A DNA stretch of 64,000 nucleotides from Chryseobacterium indoltheticum (GTDB taxonomy: Bacteria > Bacteroidota > Bacteroidia > Flavobacteriales > Weeksellaceae): positions 2,666,001 to 2,730,000 of the forward strand of contig NZ_CP033929.1 of NCBI RefSeq assembly GCF_003815915.1. Direction: 5' to 3'. Of the stretch, positions 36,847 through 45,644 are shown piece by piece. Both the position numbers and the translations under genes were made by a program. The notes beneath the pieces are model-generated. The model searched no databases, was not told the DNA's origin, and was given only the letters and a program-made list of their open reading frames with translations. Numbering within the stretch: position 1 is the first letter of the stretch; every line of letters begins with the position of its first letter.

Positions 36847-37890
36847 TTAGCGGGAAGACTTTACAAGTTCAGTCTCAAAAATAATATCTTTAATTAATTT
36901 TTCAGTATAATAAAACAAATCGCTGTTATCATTCATCTGATTTTCAAGAACAATAATATGTAAATCTGCTTTGGGAATATAAATATTCAGCGAAGAAAAA
37001 CCGTCGCCTAATCCTGTGTGACCAAGATATTGTATTCCATTGGTTTCAGCAATTCTGATATTGTAACCATAACCCATTTTCTCTTTTCCAAAAACATCGT
37101 GCTGTGATTTTGCAGATTCTGAGACCATCAATCGATAAGATGCAGCACTTAAAATTTTACCTTTATGAAGTTGGTTATTCCAAATTACTAAATCATGTGC
37201 AGTAGAAATAACTCCGTCTGCGGGTAAATTTTCGTCATTGATCATCGAGTTTTCTACTTTCGAAAATTTATTTTCTTTATTGATGTAGCCAAAAACCAGA
37301 TTCCGTTTATCCGATGCAGAATAACAGAACGTATCATTCATTTTAAGTTGTTTAAACAATTTCGCAGCTAATTCTCGGTATGTTTTTTTGGATACATTTT
37401 CAACGATTTTTCCCAAAAGTATATTCGAAAGATTTCCATATTTAAAATCAGTTCCAGGCTTGAAAACCAATGGTTTTTCAACATCCACGATTCCGTGAGT
37501 ATGATTCAGAAGCTGATGAACCGTTACAGAATCTGCCCAGGTTTGCTTCAAAAAAGGTAAATATTTTTTGATAGGAGCGTGAAGGTTAATTTTTCCTTTT
37601 TCCACTTCTTTTAAAACTAAAACAGATGTTATTTGTTTTGTATTTGACATGATTTCAAACTGGTCATTCATTTTGATCGGAGTTTTATTTTCAATTTCTG
37701 AAAATCCGAAAGCTTTAGAATAAACCGTTTTCCCCTTTTTATTAATCAGAATGACTCCGTTAAAATGTACAGGTGTCTCAATCTGTATAATACTGTCAAT
37801 TTTATTTTGCCAGTTTTTATGAGTTTGTGAAAAAATATTGGTGGTAAAAGAAAAAATAAGAAATGCAGAAATTATCTTTTTTGAAATCAT
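36847..37890 (-). CDS. Serine hydrolase, class C beta-lactamase-like
   Basis: 347 residues with a signal peptide (IISAFLIFSFTTNIFSQ). The nucleophile motif is SNTK (S-x-x-K) at about residue 82; YGN (Y-x-N) occurs at about 150, and HTGLGDG (H-x-G) near 290. Homologues include beta-lactamases, penicillin-binding and esterase-like proteins; the YGN for YAN/YSN difference does not define which. Probably periplasmic. Confidence 0.85.
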   Translation of the reverse strand: MISKKIISAFLIFSFTTNIFSQTHKNWQNKIDSIIQIETPVHFNGVILINKKGKTVYSKAFGFSEIENKTPIKMNDQFEIMSNTKQITSVLVLKEVEKGKINLHAPIKKYLPFLKQTWADSVTVHQLLNHTHGIVDVEKPLVFKPGTDFKYGNLSNILLGKIVENVSKKTYRELAAKLFKQLKMNDTFCYSASDKRNLVFGYINKENKFSKVENSMINDENLPADGVISTAHDLVIWNNQLHKGKILSAASYRLMVSESAKSQHDVFGKEKMGYGYNIRIAETNGIQYLGHTGLGDGFSSLNIYIPKADLHIIVLENQMNDNSDLFYYTEKLIKDIIFETELVKSSR

Positions 37891-38061
37891 TATTCTGTGA
37901 ATTTTTTAGAATTTCAAATATACATTTTTGAATGTTTTTTATTGCTATTAAAATCTTTTACATTTAATATTTTTTTAATACGCACCTATTAGAAATAATC
38001 TGTTAATCACTATCTTTACTTAAGTTTTCTCATTAAAGGAGATTTTCAAACTTAAATTTTC

Positions 38062-39258
38062 ATGCTCAATTCTACTCAATCAGGCATTTCCAAAACTGTA
38101 ATTTGGTCAATGTCAATTATTTCAGGCCTTGTCGTTGCCAATAATTATTATAACCAACCGTTGTTGGGACTTATTGCAAAAGATTTTTCAGTGAGTGAAA
38201 GTGCGGCAGGAAAAATCTCTGTGCTTACACAGCTCGGTTACGCTTTTGGTTTACTGCTAATTGTTCCTTTAGGAGACAAATTTCTAAGGAAAAAATTAAT
38301 TTTAATTGATCTGGTTTTAGTTTTCGCTGCACTTTTGTGGATGACATTTGCCACAGAATTGTGGATGCTGTACGCTGCAAGTTTATTGATCGGAACGACT
38401 TCGGTAATTCCTCAATTATTTGTTCCCATCGCTGCCGAATTATCTTCAGAAAAAGACAAAGCAGCCAATATCGGATTGGTTGTTTCGGGATTGTTATTAG
38501 GAATTTTACTTTCCCGTTTTGTAGGTGGAATCGTAGGTGAACTTTGGGGCTGGAGATCTATGTTTGGAATTGCTGCAGGTTTAATGCTTTTGGTCTGGGT
38601 TTTTGTGTATAAAATGCTTCCGGAATTACAACCAAATTTCAAAGGAACTTATCTTGAACTGATGAATTCTGTACTGCAATTGGCAAAAACACAACCTGTT
38701 TTGCAATTGGCATCTTTTCGTGGCGCGATGGCATTCGGATCGATGTGCGCATTGTTCACAACCTTGGTTTTTCATATGGAAAGACCGCCTTTTGAGGTCG
38801 GAGCTTCTGTTGTAGGAAGTTTTGGATTGGCAGGAGCTGTAGGAGCTTTGGCAGCCGCAAAAGTGGGAAGCTTACAAAATAAAATGAGTATCAACCGTAT
38901 TATTTTATATGCTCTTTTAATCCTGATCGGAAGTTGGGGATTCACTTATTTTGCAGGAAATACATATTGGGGATTAATTATCGGCGTAATTTTGATTGAT
39001 CTTGGCGTACAATCTAGTCACATTATGAATCAAACCAATTATTTCTTATTGAAAACGAATGCCGTAAATCGTTTGAATACTGTTTATATGGTTTCTTATT
39101 TTATTGGTGGTTCGCTTGGGACTTTTTTCGCTTCTCTGGCGTGGCAATATGCACAATGGGAAGGTGTTTGTCTTGTAGGGATTACAATGGGATTGCTGGC
39201 ATTAATTGCACATATAATTTTCAGTAGAAAAGTAAGTTTAAAATCTAAAATTATTTAA
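38062..39258 (+). CDS. MFS transporter
   Basis: 398 residues with 12 hydrophobic helices and the usual MFS loop motif PLGDKFLRKKLIL between TM2 and TM3. It resembles YfmO/YceI-type drug or metabolite exporters. The stop overlaps the convergent HxlR gene's stop by 4 nt. It is a neighbour of a second, different MFS gene under HxlR control. Confidence 0.88.
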   Translation: MLNSTQSGISKTVIWSMSIISGLVVANNYYNQPLLGLIAKDFSVSESAAGKISVLTQLGYAFGLLLIVPLGDKFLRKKLILIDLVLVFAALLWMTFATELWMLYAASLLIGTTSVIPQLFVPIAAELSSEKDKAANIGLVVSGLLLGILLSRFVGGIVGELWGWRSMFGIAAGLMLLVWVFVYKMLPELQPNFKGTYLELMNSVLQLAKTQPVLQLASFRGAMAFGSMCALFTTLVFHMERPPFEVGASVVGSFGLAGAVGALAAAKVGSLQNKMSINRIILYALLILIGSWGFTYFAGNTYWGLIIGVILIDLGVQSSHIMNQTNYFLLKTNAVNRLNTVYMVSYFIGGSLGTFFASLAWQYAQWEGVCLVGITMGLLALIAHIIFSRKVSLKSKII

Positions 39259-39650
39259 TTTTCATGATTACATTCAACTGGTACTATTTGGCTCTGAATA
39301 AGTTCTCTGTGCTTTTTCCCCCATTGATCTAGTTGTTTCCAAATGGGAACCAGCTCTTCTGCGATTTCTGTTAATTCATAATCAACTCTTGGAGGAACTT
39401 CAGCATAGACGGTTCTTTTGACCAATCCATCTTTTTCCATTTCTCTCAACTGAAGGGTAAGCATTCTTTCGGTTATTCCTGGGATTCTTCTACGAATTTC
39501 ACTGAAACGCAGTTTTCCATTTTCAAGTTTACATAAAATCAAAAGCTTCCATCTGCCACCGATTTTACATACTGCATACGTCAAATCACATTCTTGCGTA
39601 AGATATTGAGCATTAATACTATTCGTTGAGTTTTCTTTTTTTGTTCCCAT
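39255..39650 (-). CDS. HxlR family transcriptional regulator
   Basis: 131 residues. The early CDLTYAVCKIGGRWKLLIL with cysteine near the start, the RFSEIRRRIPGITERMLTLQLREME recognition region and a basic wing (DGLVKRTVYAEVPPRVDYELT) are all HxlR signatures. The conserved cysteine suggests thiol/electrophile sensing, as in other HxlR/MarR proteins (inference). It is divergent from the MFS at 39805, and a near-perfect palindrome sits next to its start. Confidence 0.92.
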   Translation of the reverse strand: MGTKKENSTNSINAQYLTQECDLTYAVCKIGGRWKLLILCKLENGKLRFSEIRRRIPGITERMLTLQLREMEKDGLVKRTVYAEVPPRVDYELTEIAEELVPIWKQLDQWGKKHRELIQSQIVPVECNHEN

Positions 39651-39670
39651 TACTTACAAATTTGTTAGTA
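39651..39670. promoter_or_regulatory. Palindromic operator, probable HxlR site
   Basis: A 20-bp inverted repeat TACTTACAAATTTGTTAGTA with one mismatched pair lies immediately before the hxlR-like start. Candidate -7 boxes are CAAAGTTA on the minus strand (39695-39702, reading TAACTTTG) and TAATTTTG at 39714-39721 on the plus strand for the MFS gene. Confidence 0.65.
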
Positions 39671-39804
39671 CCAAACAATTAGCTGTGTAAAGTGCAAAGT
39701 TAGGGTTTCAGATTAATTTTGTGTCATTAATTTTACCTGAAACACTTGGCGCCAATAGAAATCGCTGAATTTATAACTAAAGATTTACAAAAATAAAAAC
39801 CTAT

Positions 39805-40971
39805 ATGAAGAAGTTTGCATACATAGGATGTTTAGGATTTATAGCAGTCATTACAACCGAGTTTGGCGTAATAGGAATTTTACCTCAAATTGCCGAACAT
39901 TACAAAATCAGTATCGACAAAGCCGGATATTTATTAAGTGCTTTTGCCTTGATTATTGCCCTTACCGGACCTTTCATGACATTACTTACCTCCGGATTCG
40001 ATCGCAGAAAAGTAATGCTCACAGCAATTTCCATTTTTTTGATTACAGGAATTGTCTCTTCATTATCACCACCTTTTTGGCTTTTAATGATTGTGAGAAT
40101 ACTTCCTGCATTTTTGCAGCCGGTTTATATTGCTACCGCTTTGTCTGTTGCCATATCTAAAGTTGATAAAAAATATGAAAATCAAATGATGAGTATTGTT
40201 TTTAGCGGTGTTGCAATTGCGATGGTTACCACAGTTCCTTTTGCCACCTGGCTTTCAAGCTTATATTCGTGGGAATCTTCATTCATCGTTCAGACAATTG
40301 TAAGCCTAATTGCTTTATTTGTTATTTACTTTTCATTACCACCCATTCCGGTAAAAGAAAAGAAATCATACGGAAGTCAGTTAACAATATTAGTACAGCC
40401 AACATTTATTATCAGTACGGCAATGAATTTTTTCATGATCACAGCATGGTTTTCCACATACAGTTATTTTGCAGATTACCTTAATAAAGCCAAAGGAATG
40501 GATATGACCATGATAAGTTATATGCTCTTTTTATTTGGAATTATCGGAGTATTTGCCAATTGGGTTGCCGGGAAAATGCTAGGGAAAAGCATCGTGAAAA
40601 CAACAGCTTTTTTTCTTTCAGGAACTATTTTAATACCTGTTTTGTTGTATTTTTCAGAAGAAAACTTCGTTGCCAATATTCTTGTGATCGGAATATGGGG
40701 CTTTCTCTATTCTCCGAGTTTTCTCAACGCTTCAACCTACATGATTTCGTCTGTTCCTCAATCTATGGAATTTGCCAACAGTCTCGCTACATCATTCGGA
40801 AATTTAGGTGTTACATTAGGAACGACTTTAGGTGGATTTATGATTGTAAATAAAGGCGTTGAATATAATCCCTGGATAAGTCTTGTTTTTGGAGTTCTTG
40901 CTTTCTTAATGATAATTTTAAGAAAAATAGTAGAGAAAAAACACAAAACATTACAATTATGCAAAGAATAA
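39805..40971 (+). CDS. MFS transporter (arabinose-efflux-like)
   Basis: 388 residues, 12 hydrophobic helices; TTEFGVIGILPQIAEHY is the typical first helix and loop of the YdhP/NepI group that exports nucleosides, sugars or drugs. The promoter at 39714-39721 and the palindrome suggest control by the divergent HxlR protein. The true substrate is not visible. Confidence 0.88.
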   Translation: MKKFAYIGCLGFIAVITTEFGVIGILPQIAEHYKISIDKAGYLLSAFALIIALTGPFMTLLTSGFDRRKVMLTAISIFLITGIVSSLSPPFWLLMIVRILPAFLQPVYIATALSVAISKVDKKYENQMMSIVFSGVAIAMVTTVPFATWLSSLYSWESSFIVQTIVSLIALFVIYFSLPPIPVKEKKSYGSQLTILVQPTFIISTAMNFFMITAWFSTYSYFADYLNKAKGMDMTMISYMLFLFGIIGVFANWVAGKMLGKSIVKTTAFFLSGTILIPVLLYFSEENFVANILVIGIWGFLYSPSFLNASTYMISSVPQSMEFANSLATSFGNLGVTLGTTLGGFMIVNKGVEYNPWISLVFGVLAFLMIILRKIVEKKHKTLQLCKE

Positions 40972-41005
40972 ATCGGCTTAATTTTTTACAATCCGGCAGA
41001 TAGGC

Positions 41006-41013
41006 TAACTTTG
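41006..41013 (+). promoter_or_regulatory. Promoter -7 box of the DsbA operon
   Basis: TAACTTTG matches TAnnTTTG, 95 nt before the DsbA-like gene; a plausible single promoter for the three closely spaced genes that follow. Confidence 0.45.
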
Positions 41014-41107
41014 ACAAGCTAATGATTTTGATAATTCAATTTTTTAACTCATGTTTTTCTTGGTAAAAAAAAGAATCATTATTATTAATTTATTAAAATT
41101 TAAAAAT

Positions 41108-41806
41108 ATGAAAATAGAAATCTGGTCAGATGTGATGTGTCCGTTTTGCTATATTGGAAAGAAAAATTTTGAACAGGCTTTAGAAAATTTGCCCTTCAAA
41201 GATGAAGTAAAAGTAGAGTGGAAGAGCTTTCAGCTTGACCCAACTTTAGAGCATTCTGAAACAAAAACAACGGCAGAATATTTCAGAGAGAAAAAAGGTT
41301 TCCCGGAAGAGCAGGCAAAACAAATGACTAATCAGGTAATACAGATGGGAAAAGCTTCAGGAATTGATTTTAATTTCGAAAAAGCTTTGATTACCAATAC
41401 GTTTACTGCTCATAAACTTCTTCATTTAGCTAAAAAATATAACAAATCTTCAGAAATGGAGGAGGAGTTGTTTAAAGCTCATTTTCTGGATGGGAAAAAT
41501 GTGGGCGACATTGATACGCTTGTTTCTTTGGCCGTTTCTTTGGGCATTGACGCTGAAGAATCAAAAAGATCTTTACAGTCTGAAGAATTTGATTACGAAA
41601 TCAATCAGGATATTTTGGAAGCCAGAAACAATGGGATTTCTGGAGTTCCATTTTTTATTTTGAATGGTAAATATGGCGTGTCGGGCGCACAACCTGCAGA
41701 AGTTTTAAAAAATGCCCTGACACAAACTTACGAAGAAACGGTTGTTCCTTTTAAAGATAATACGCAAAACAATCTTTCTTGTGATGCAGATGGTTGTTCA
41801 ATTTAA
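41108..41806 (+). CDS. DsbA family oxidoreductase (FrnE-like)
   Basis: 232 residues from the ATG at 41108. IWSDVMCPFCYIGKKNFE has the CPFC active site, and GVPFFILNGKYGVSGAQPAEV the cis-proline loop of the thioredoxin fold with an inserted helical domain. Without a signal peptide it is cytosolic, as in FrnE proteins (disulfide-type oxidoreductases in oxidative stress). The C-terminus holds two more cysteines (SCDADGC), perhaps for resolving. The next two genes are 12 and 26 nt away. Confidence 0.88.
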   Translation: MKIEIWSDVMCPFCYIGKKNFEQALENLPFKDEVKVEWKSFQLDPTLEHSETKTTAEYFREKKGFPEEQAKQMTNQVIQMGKASGIDFNFEKALITNTFTAHKLLHLAKKYNKSSEMEEELFKAHFLDGKNVGDIDTLVSLAVSLGIDAEESKRSLQSEEFDYEINQDILEARNNGISGVPFFILNGKYGVSGAQPAEVLKNALTQTYEETVVPFKDNTQNNLSCDADGCSI

Positions 41807-41818
41807 CATAATATAGTC

Positions 41819-42406
41819 ATGATTACATTAAATAAAGAATTGAGCTATCCAATTTCCGAAACTCTTTTTGTTTTTGCATTAGATTCAGAAGCAGGAAAAG
41901 TATTTGATCACACCCGAAAATCAATTACCGGAATAGGAAAAGTAAATGCAGCCATTGCATTAACAAAAGCAATTCACGAAAAAAAACCAAAACTGATTGT
42001 CAATCTTGGTTCAGCAGGCGGTTACGGCTTTAAAAAAGGAGACGTAATTTGCTGTACCAAATTTATCCAGAGAGACATGGATGCCCAAGGTTTAGGTTTC
42101 AAGAAATTTGAGACTCCACTTTCAGGTATTCCTATAATTTTGGAAAACGGACTGAAAATGGATCATCTGAAAGAAGGAATTTGTGGAAGTGGTGACAGTT
42201 TTGAGATGAATCACATCAATACAGAATACAATGTTATCGATATGGAAGCTTATCCTTTATCGTTGATTGCGATGCAGGAAAACATACCTTTTCTATGTTT
42301 AAAATATATTTCGGATGATGCAGGAAGCGATGCAGCAGATGATTGGTCGGTTCAGGTACATCTTGCTTCAGAAGCATTTAAGCACATATTATTTACAGAA
42401 GTATAA
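41819..42406 (+). CDS. Nucleosidase (MTA/SAH nucleosidase-like)
   Basis: 195 residues, shorter than the usual 230. The phosphorylase/nucleosidase fold is visible in TGIGKVNAAIAL, LIVNLGSAGGYG and VIDMEAYPLSLIAMQ (the catalytic DMEA segment), with SGDSFEM before it. These enzymes cleave 5'-methylthioadenosine or S-adenosylhomocysteine; the substrate here is not proven. Its stop is 26 nt from the next gene. Confidence 0.85.
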   Translation: MITLNKELSYPISETLFVFALDSEAGKVFDHTRKSITGIGKVNAAIALTKAIHEKKPKLIVNLGSAGGYGFKKGDVICCTKFIQRDMDAQGLGFKKFETPLSGIPIILENGLKMDHLKEGICGSGDSFEMNHINTEYNVIDMEAYPLSLIAMQENIPFLCLKYISDDAGSDAADDWSVQVHLASEAFKHILFTEV

Positions 42407-42432
42407 AATTTAAACCAATCTAAAATTAAAAT

Positions 42433-43365
42433 ATGAAAGCAATTATTTTAGAAAATGCAGGCGGAACAGAAAATTTAAAACTTACGGGAATAGAAAAACC
42501 AACTATTAAACAAGGTGAAGTTTTAGTTGAAGTAAAATCAATAAGTATCAATCCAATAGACGTAAAAACCCGTTCAGGCAAAGGAGCTTTTCAAAAATTG
42601 AAAGACGAAAATCCTTTGATTTTAGGTTGGGATATATCTGGAATTGTAGTTGAAACCAATTCTTCGAAGTTTAAAATGAATGACGAAGTTTTTGGAATGA
42701 TTAATTTTCCCGGACATGGAAAAGCCTATTCTCAGTTTGCCACTGCTTCTGAAAATCATATTTTTTTTAAACCAAAAAACATCAATTTTGAAGAAGCTGC
42801 AGCAACAAGTTTAGCAGCGTTAACCGCTTTTCAGGCAATTGAAAAAGCTGAACTGAAAGAAGGTCAAAACGTTTTGATTCATGCAGGATCGGGTGGAGTC
42901 GGGCATTTTGCAGTTCAGATCGCAAAATATTTGGGAGCTTCTGTAACTGGAACTTCATCTGCCAAAAACAAAGAATTTGTTTTGAGTTTAGGAGCAGATC
43001 AACATATTGATTATAAAAATTATGATTGGGAAAATTCCGAAGAAAAGTTTGATTTTATTTTAGATACTATCGGTGGTGAAAATATTGATTATTCTGTGAA
43101 AGTTCTGAAAGAAGGAGGGATTCTGATTAGTATTCCAAGTGGCTTGAATGAAGATGTTGAAGAAAAAGCAGCTTCTGTAAAAGGAAAAGGATTTAAAATG
43201 ATAGTTCAATCTGATGGAAATGATATGCAAAAACTCGCTGAACTGTTAGAAAAAGGATTTTTAAAGCCTCATATTTATAAAACATATCACTTCAAAGAAA
43301 TGTCTGATGCTCATGAAGAATTGGAAAAGGGGAGAACGGTAGGGAAAATTGTGGTAAATTTTTAG
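42433..43365 (+). CDS. NADP-dependent oxidoreductase (MDR superfamily, quinone reductase-like)
   Basis: 310 residues. IHAGSGGVGHFAVQIAKYLGA is the NADP-binding fingerprint; no zinc-binding cysteine cluster is seen, so this is the quinone-reductase rather than alcohol dehydrogenase type. GTSSAKNKEFVLSLGADQHIDY follows. Last gene of the presumed operon with the DsbA-like protein; together they suggest redox or electrophile detoxification. Confidence 0.88.
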   Translation: MKAIILENAGGTENLKLTGIEKPTIKQGEVLVEVKSISINPIDVKTRSGKGAFQKLKDENPLILGWDISGIVVETNSSKFKMNDEVFGMINFPGHGKAYSQFATASENHIFFKPKNINFEEAAATSLAALTAFQAIEKAELKEGQNVLIHAGSGGVGHFAVQIAKYLGASVTGTSSAKNKEFVLSLGADQHIDYKNYDWENSEEKFDFILDTIGGENIDYSVKVLKEGGILISIPSGLNEDVEEKAASVKGKGFKMIVQSDGNDMQKLAELLEKGFLKPHIYKTYHFKEMSDAHEELEKGRTVGKIVVNF

Positions 43366-43400
43366 AAATAAAAGATTAAATCGATCAACACAAATGAATT

Positions 43401-44639
43401 ATGGAAAATATTTCTGAGATAATATCGCATTTTAATTTTACCCAAACCAGAAAATCTAAACAGTATTTAGCATCATTTTTCAATCAAAAAAGCTTTAACA
43501 AAAATCAAACTTTATACACTCAGCAAAAGCTGAAGATGTTTTTAGAAAACTTCCAGCTTATCAATGATTATAAGAGTAGTGAAAATATCGTTTCATCGAT
43601 TCAAAAGTTTTTAGGTGAGGTTAACACCGACAATTATAATCTGTTGACAAAAATTATGTACAGAGAGTTTTTCAACCAAACCAATAATAATATTGCTTTG
43701 TTTATTGAGTTTTTTTATCGTTTTGGGGTTATGTTAAAAAACTTTCAGAAATCAGACTGTTGTAAAGATTATTCTGACGAGATTGATAAGTATACTCAAT
43801 TTATCGATTCTTTATCTGTAAATGAATATCACCATAAAGTCTTGGATTTCAAACAAAGAAAAAATATCTTAACCACAATAGAAGCTGAAGTTAAAAACGG
43901 AAATTTTATTTCATTCTGGAATTTTTTCTACATGTTTGATGTTTATTCAAGCATCGCAAAAGGAATAAAACAAAACAATTTAAAATTTCCTCAATTTAAT
44001 TCTGATGCCAGTTTTACGATTGAGCATTTTTATCATTTAGACTTAAAAAATGCGGTTCAAAATACTATTGAAGTAAAGGAGAACAATACAATTATATTTA
44101 CAGGAGCCAACATGTCCGGAAAATCAACCGCCATGAAATCGATAAGCATTATTGTTTTGCTTGCTCATTTAGGAGTTGCTGTTCCGGCTGAGAATTGTAA
44201 TATTCCGTTTTATGAAAGTATATTTTTGCATTTTTCTGTAAACGATAATCTGAAAGAAGGTTACAGCCATTTTATGCAGGAAATCGTAAATCTGAAAAAT
44301 GTACTTCAAGAGTTGAAAACAAAAAACTGTTTTGTCGTCTTCGACGAAATATTTAATGGAACCAATATTAATGATGCTGCCAAAATAACGGTCGATACTA
44401 TTGAAGGATTATCTAAATACGAAAATTCAATGTTTATTTTTTCAACACATTTAAATCTGATAGAAAATTATTTAGTGAACAATAAAAATATTATGTTGCT
44501 ACATTTGGAATCTTTTCTTACAGAGAATAATTTAACATTTACTTATAAGCTAAAAGAAGGCTGGTCTAAAATGGAAATCGGAAAAATACTTTTTGATAAG
44601 CACGGATTAAATGATCTATTAAAACAAAATTATCAATAA
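43401..44639 (+). CDS. MutS-family ATPase without mismatch-recognition domain
   Basis: 412 residues. Walker A is TGANMSGKSTAMK at about residue 234; FVVFDEIFNGTN is the Walker B/signature region, and FSTHLNL a switch histidine. The upstream half is helical like the MutS lever and clamp domains, but the N-terminal mismatch-binding domain with Phe-x-Glu is missing. Such short MutS-like proteins are frequent in Bacteroidota; DNA target unknown. The SMR gene follows after 9 nt. Confidence 0.85.
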   Translation: MENISEIISHFNFTQTRKSKQYLASFFNQKSFNKNQTLYTQQKLKMFLENFQLINDYKSSENIVSSIQKFLGEVNTDNYNLLTKIMYREFFNQTNNNIALFIEFFYRFGVMLKNFQKSDCCKDYSDEIDKYTQFIDSLSVNEYHHKVLDFKQRKNILTTIEAEVKNGNFISFWNFFYMFDVYSSIAKGIKQNNLKFPQFNSDASFTIEHFYHLDLKNAVQNTIEVKENNTIIFTGANMSGKSTAMKSISIIVLLAHLGVAVPAENCNIPFYESIFLHFSVNDNLKEGYSHFMQEIVNLKNVLQELKTKNCFVVFDEIFNGTNINDAAKITVDTIEGLSKYENSMFIFSTHLNLIENYLVNNKNIMLLHLESFLTENNLTFTYKLKEGWSKMEIGKILFDKHGLNDLLKQNYQ

Positions 44640-44648
44640 AACCTACAC

Positions 44649-44981
44649 ATGAAGAACTATATATTTCTGGCATTTGCGATACTTTTCGAATCTGTCGCAA
44701 CATCTTTTTTAAAAGCATCTGAAGGATTTACAAAACCTTTGCAAAGTGTAATTTTTGTCGTAGCAATGTCAGCTTCATTTTATTTGCTCACACACGCCAT
44801 AAAAGTTATTCCAATCGGAATTGCGTATGCAATTTGGTCGGCCGTGGGAATCGTTTTAATTTCTTTGGTTGGGTATTTTGTTTATAAACAAACTCTTGAT
44901 CTTCCTGCAATACTTGGAATTCTTTTGATTATAATCGGAGTAGTGATTATCAATATATTTTCAAAATCGGCATCTCATTAA
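44649..44981 (+). CDS. Small multidrug resistance (SMR) exporter
   Basis: 110 residues with four hydrophobic helices. FAILFESVATSFLKASEGFTK holds the essential glutamate of TM1 (E14 equivalent), and IPIGIAYAIWSAVG the conserved tryptophan/proline of TM3. SMR proteins export cationic compounds as dimers. It is the last host gene before the dif-type site. Confidence 0.92.
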   Translation: MKNYIFLAFAILFESVATSFLKASEGFTKPLQSVIFVVAMSASFYLLTHAIKVIPIGIAYAIWSAVGIVLISLVGYFVYKQTLDLPAILGILLIIIGVVIINIFSKSASH

Positions 44982-45026
44982 TTTGAAGATGAAAGTTGAA
45001 TGTATCTAAACTTGAAAAAATATCCA

Positions 45027-45054
45027 ATTTAACATAATGTAAATTATAGGACTT
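45027..45054. other. dif-type recombination site (chromosome dimer resolution site) at the left end of the prophage
   Basis: ATTTAACATAA (45027-45037) equals the reverse complement of the XerD arm of E. coli dif. It is followed by a 6-nt centre, TGTAAA (45038-45043), and an 11-nt arm TTATAGGACTT (45044-45054), giving the 11-6-11 dif architecture. The centre and second arm recur at 49900-49916. A host dif site used as attachment site is the simplest reading. Confidence 0.7.
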
Positions 45055-45109
45055 TTGGAAAAATGAAGATACAGATGTATATTAATGTTTAATAAAAACA
45101 CAAATTACA

Positions 45110-45634
45110 ATGTATCAAATTGCACCTTACGACTTATCAAAGTCATTTAAATTTATTCCTGAAAAGAAAAAGTATTGTTTACTTTTCGAACTTGGCAACA
45201 CCGTAGAATTTACCAGCAAGCGAAAAGCTTTTGATTTTATCGCTAAACTTTCACATTTATTTGTTGAAACGTTGGCAATCTCTGAAATGGTCAACAATAC
45301 AATAAGTTCGTTTAGTTTTCACATTAAACCATTACGCAAGTCAAATAATGATTTATACAACATTTACCATAATAATTCTGCGGATATTTTTGAGTTAATA
45401 AGAGATTTAAAATTCTATCAGAATGTAAAAATCGAATTGTATCAGATTGTAATGAGATTTAATAGATTGATTAATTTGATTGTTCAGAACTGTAAAATTC
45501 TTAATAAAAAAAATTATAATTGTGTAGTCCCATATCAATTGATTATAGAAAAGTCCGCTAAATGTTTGTGGAAAATAATTGAGAATGCCGCTTATCATTA
45601 TGAGAACAAAAAATTAACATTGTTTCTACTTTAA
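45110..45634 (+). CDS. Hypothetical phage protein, 174 residues
   Basis: No recognised family. The N-terminus is beta-rich (YCLLFELGNTVEFTSK), the rest mostly helical and rich in Asn, Lys and Ile. No signal peptide. First gene of the element, 10 nt before the replication initiator, with which it is probably translated. A role in replication or early functions is inference. Confidence 0.55.
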   Translation: MYQIAPYDLSKSFKFIPEKKKYCLLFELGNTVEFTSKRKAFDFIAKLSHLFVETLAISEMVNNTISSFSFHIKPLRKSNNDLYNIYHNNSADIFELIRDLKFYQNVKIELYQIVMRFNRLINLIVQNCKILNKKNYNCVVPYQLIIEKSAKCLWKIIENAAYHYENKKLTLFLL

Positions 45635-45644
45635 AAATCTGCTT

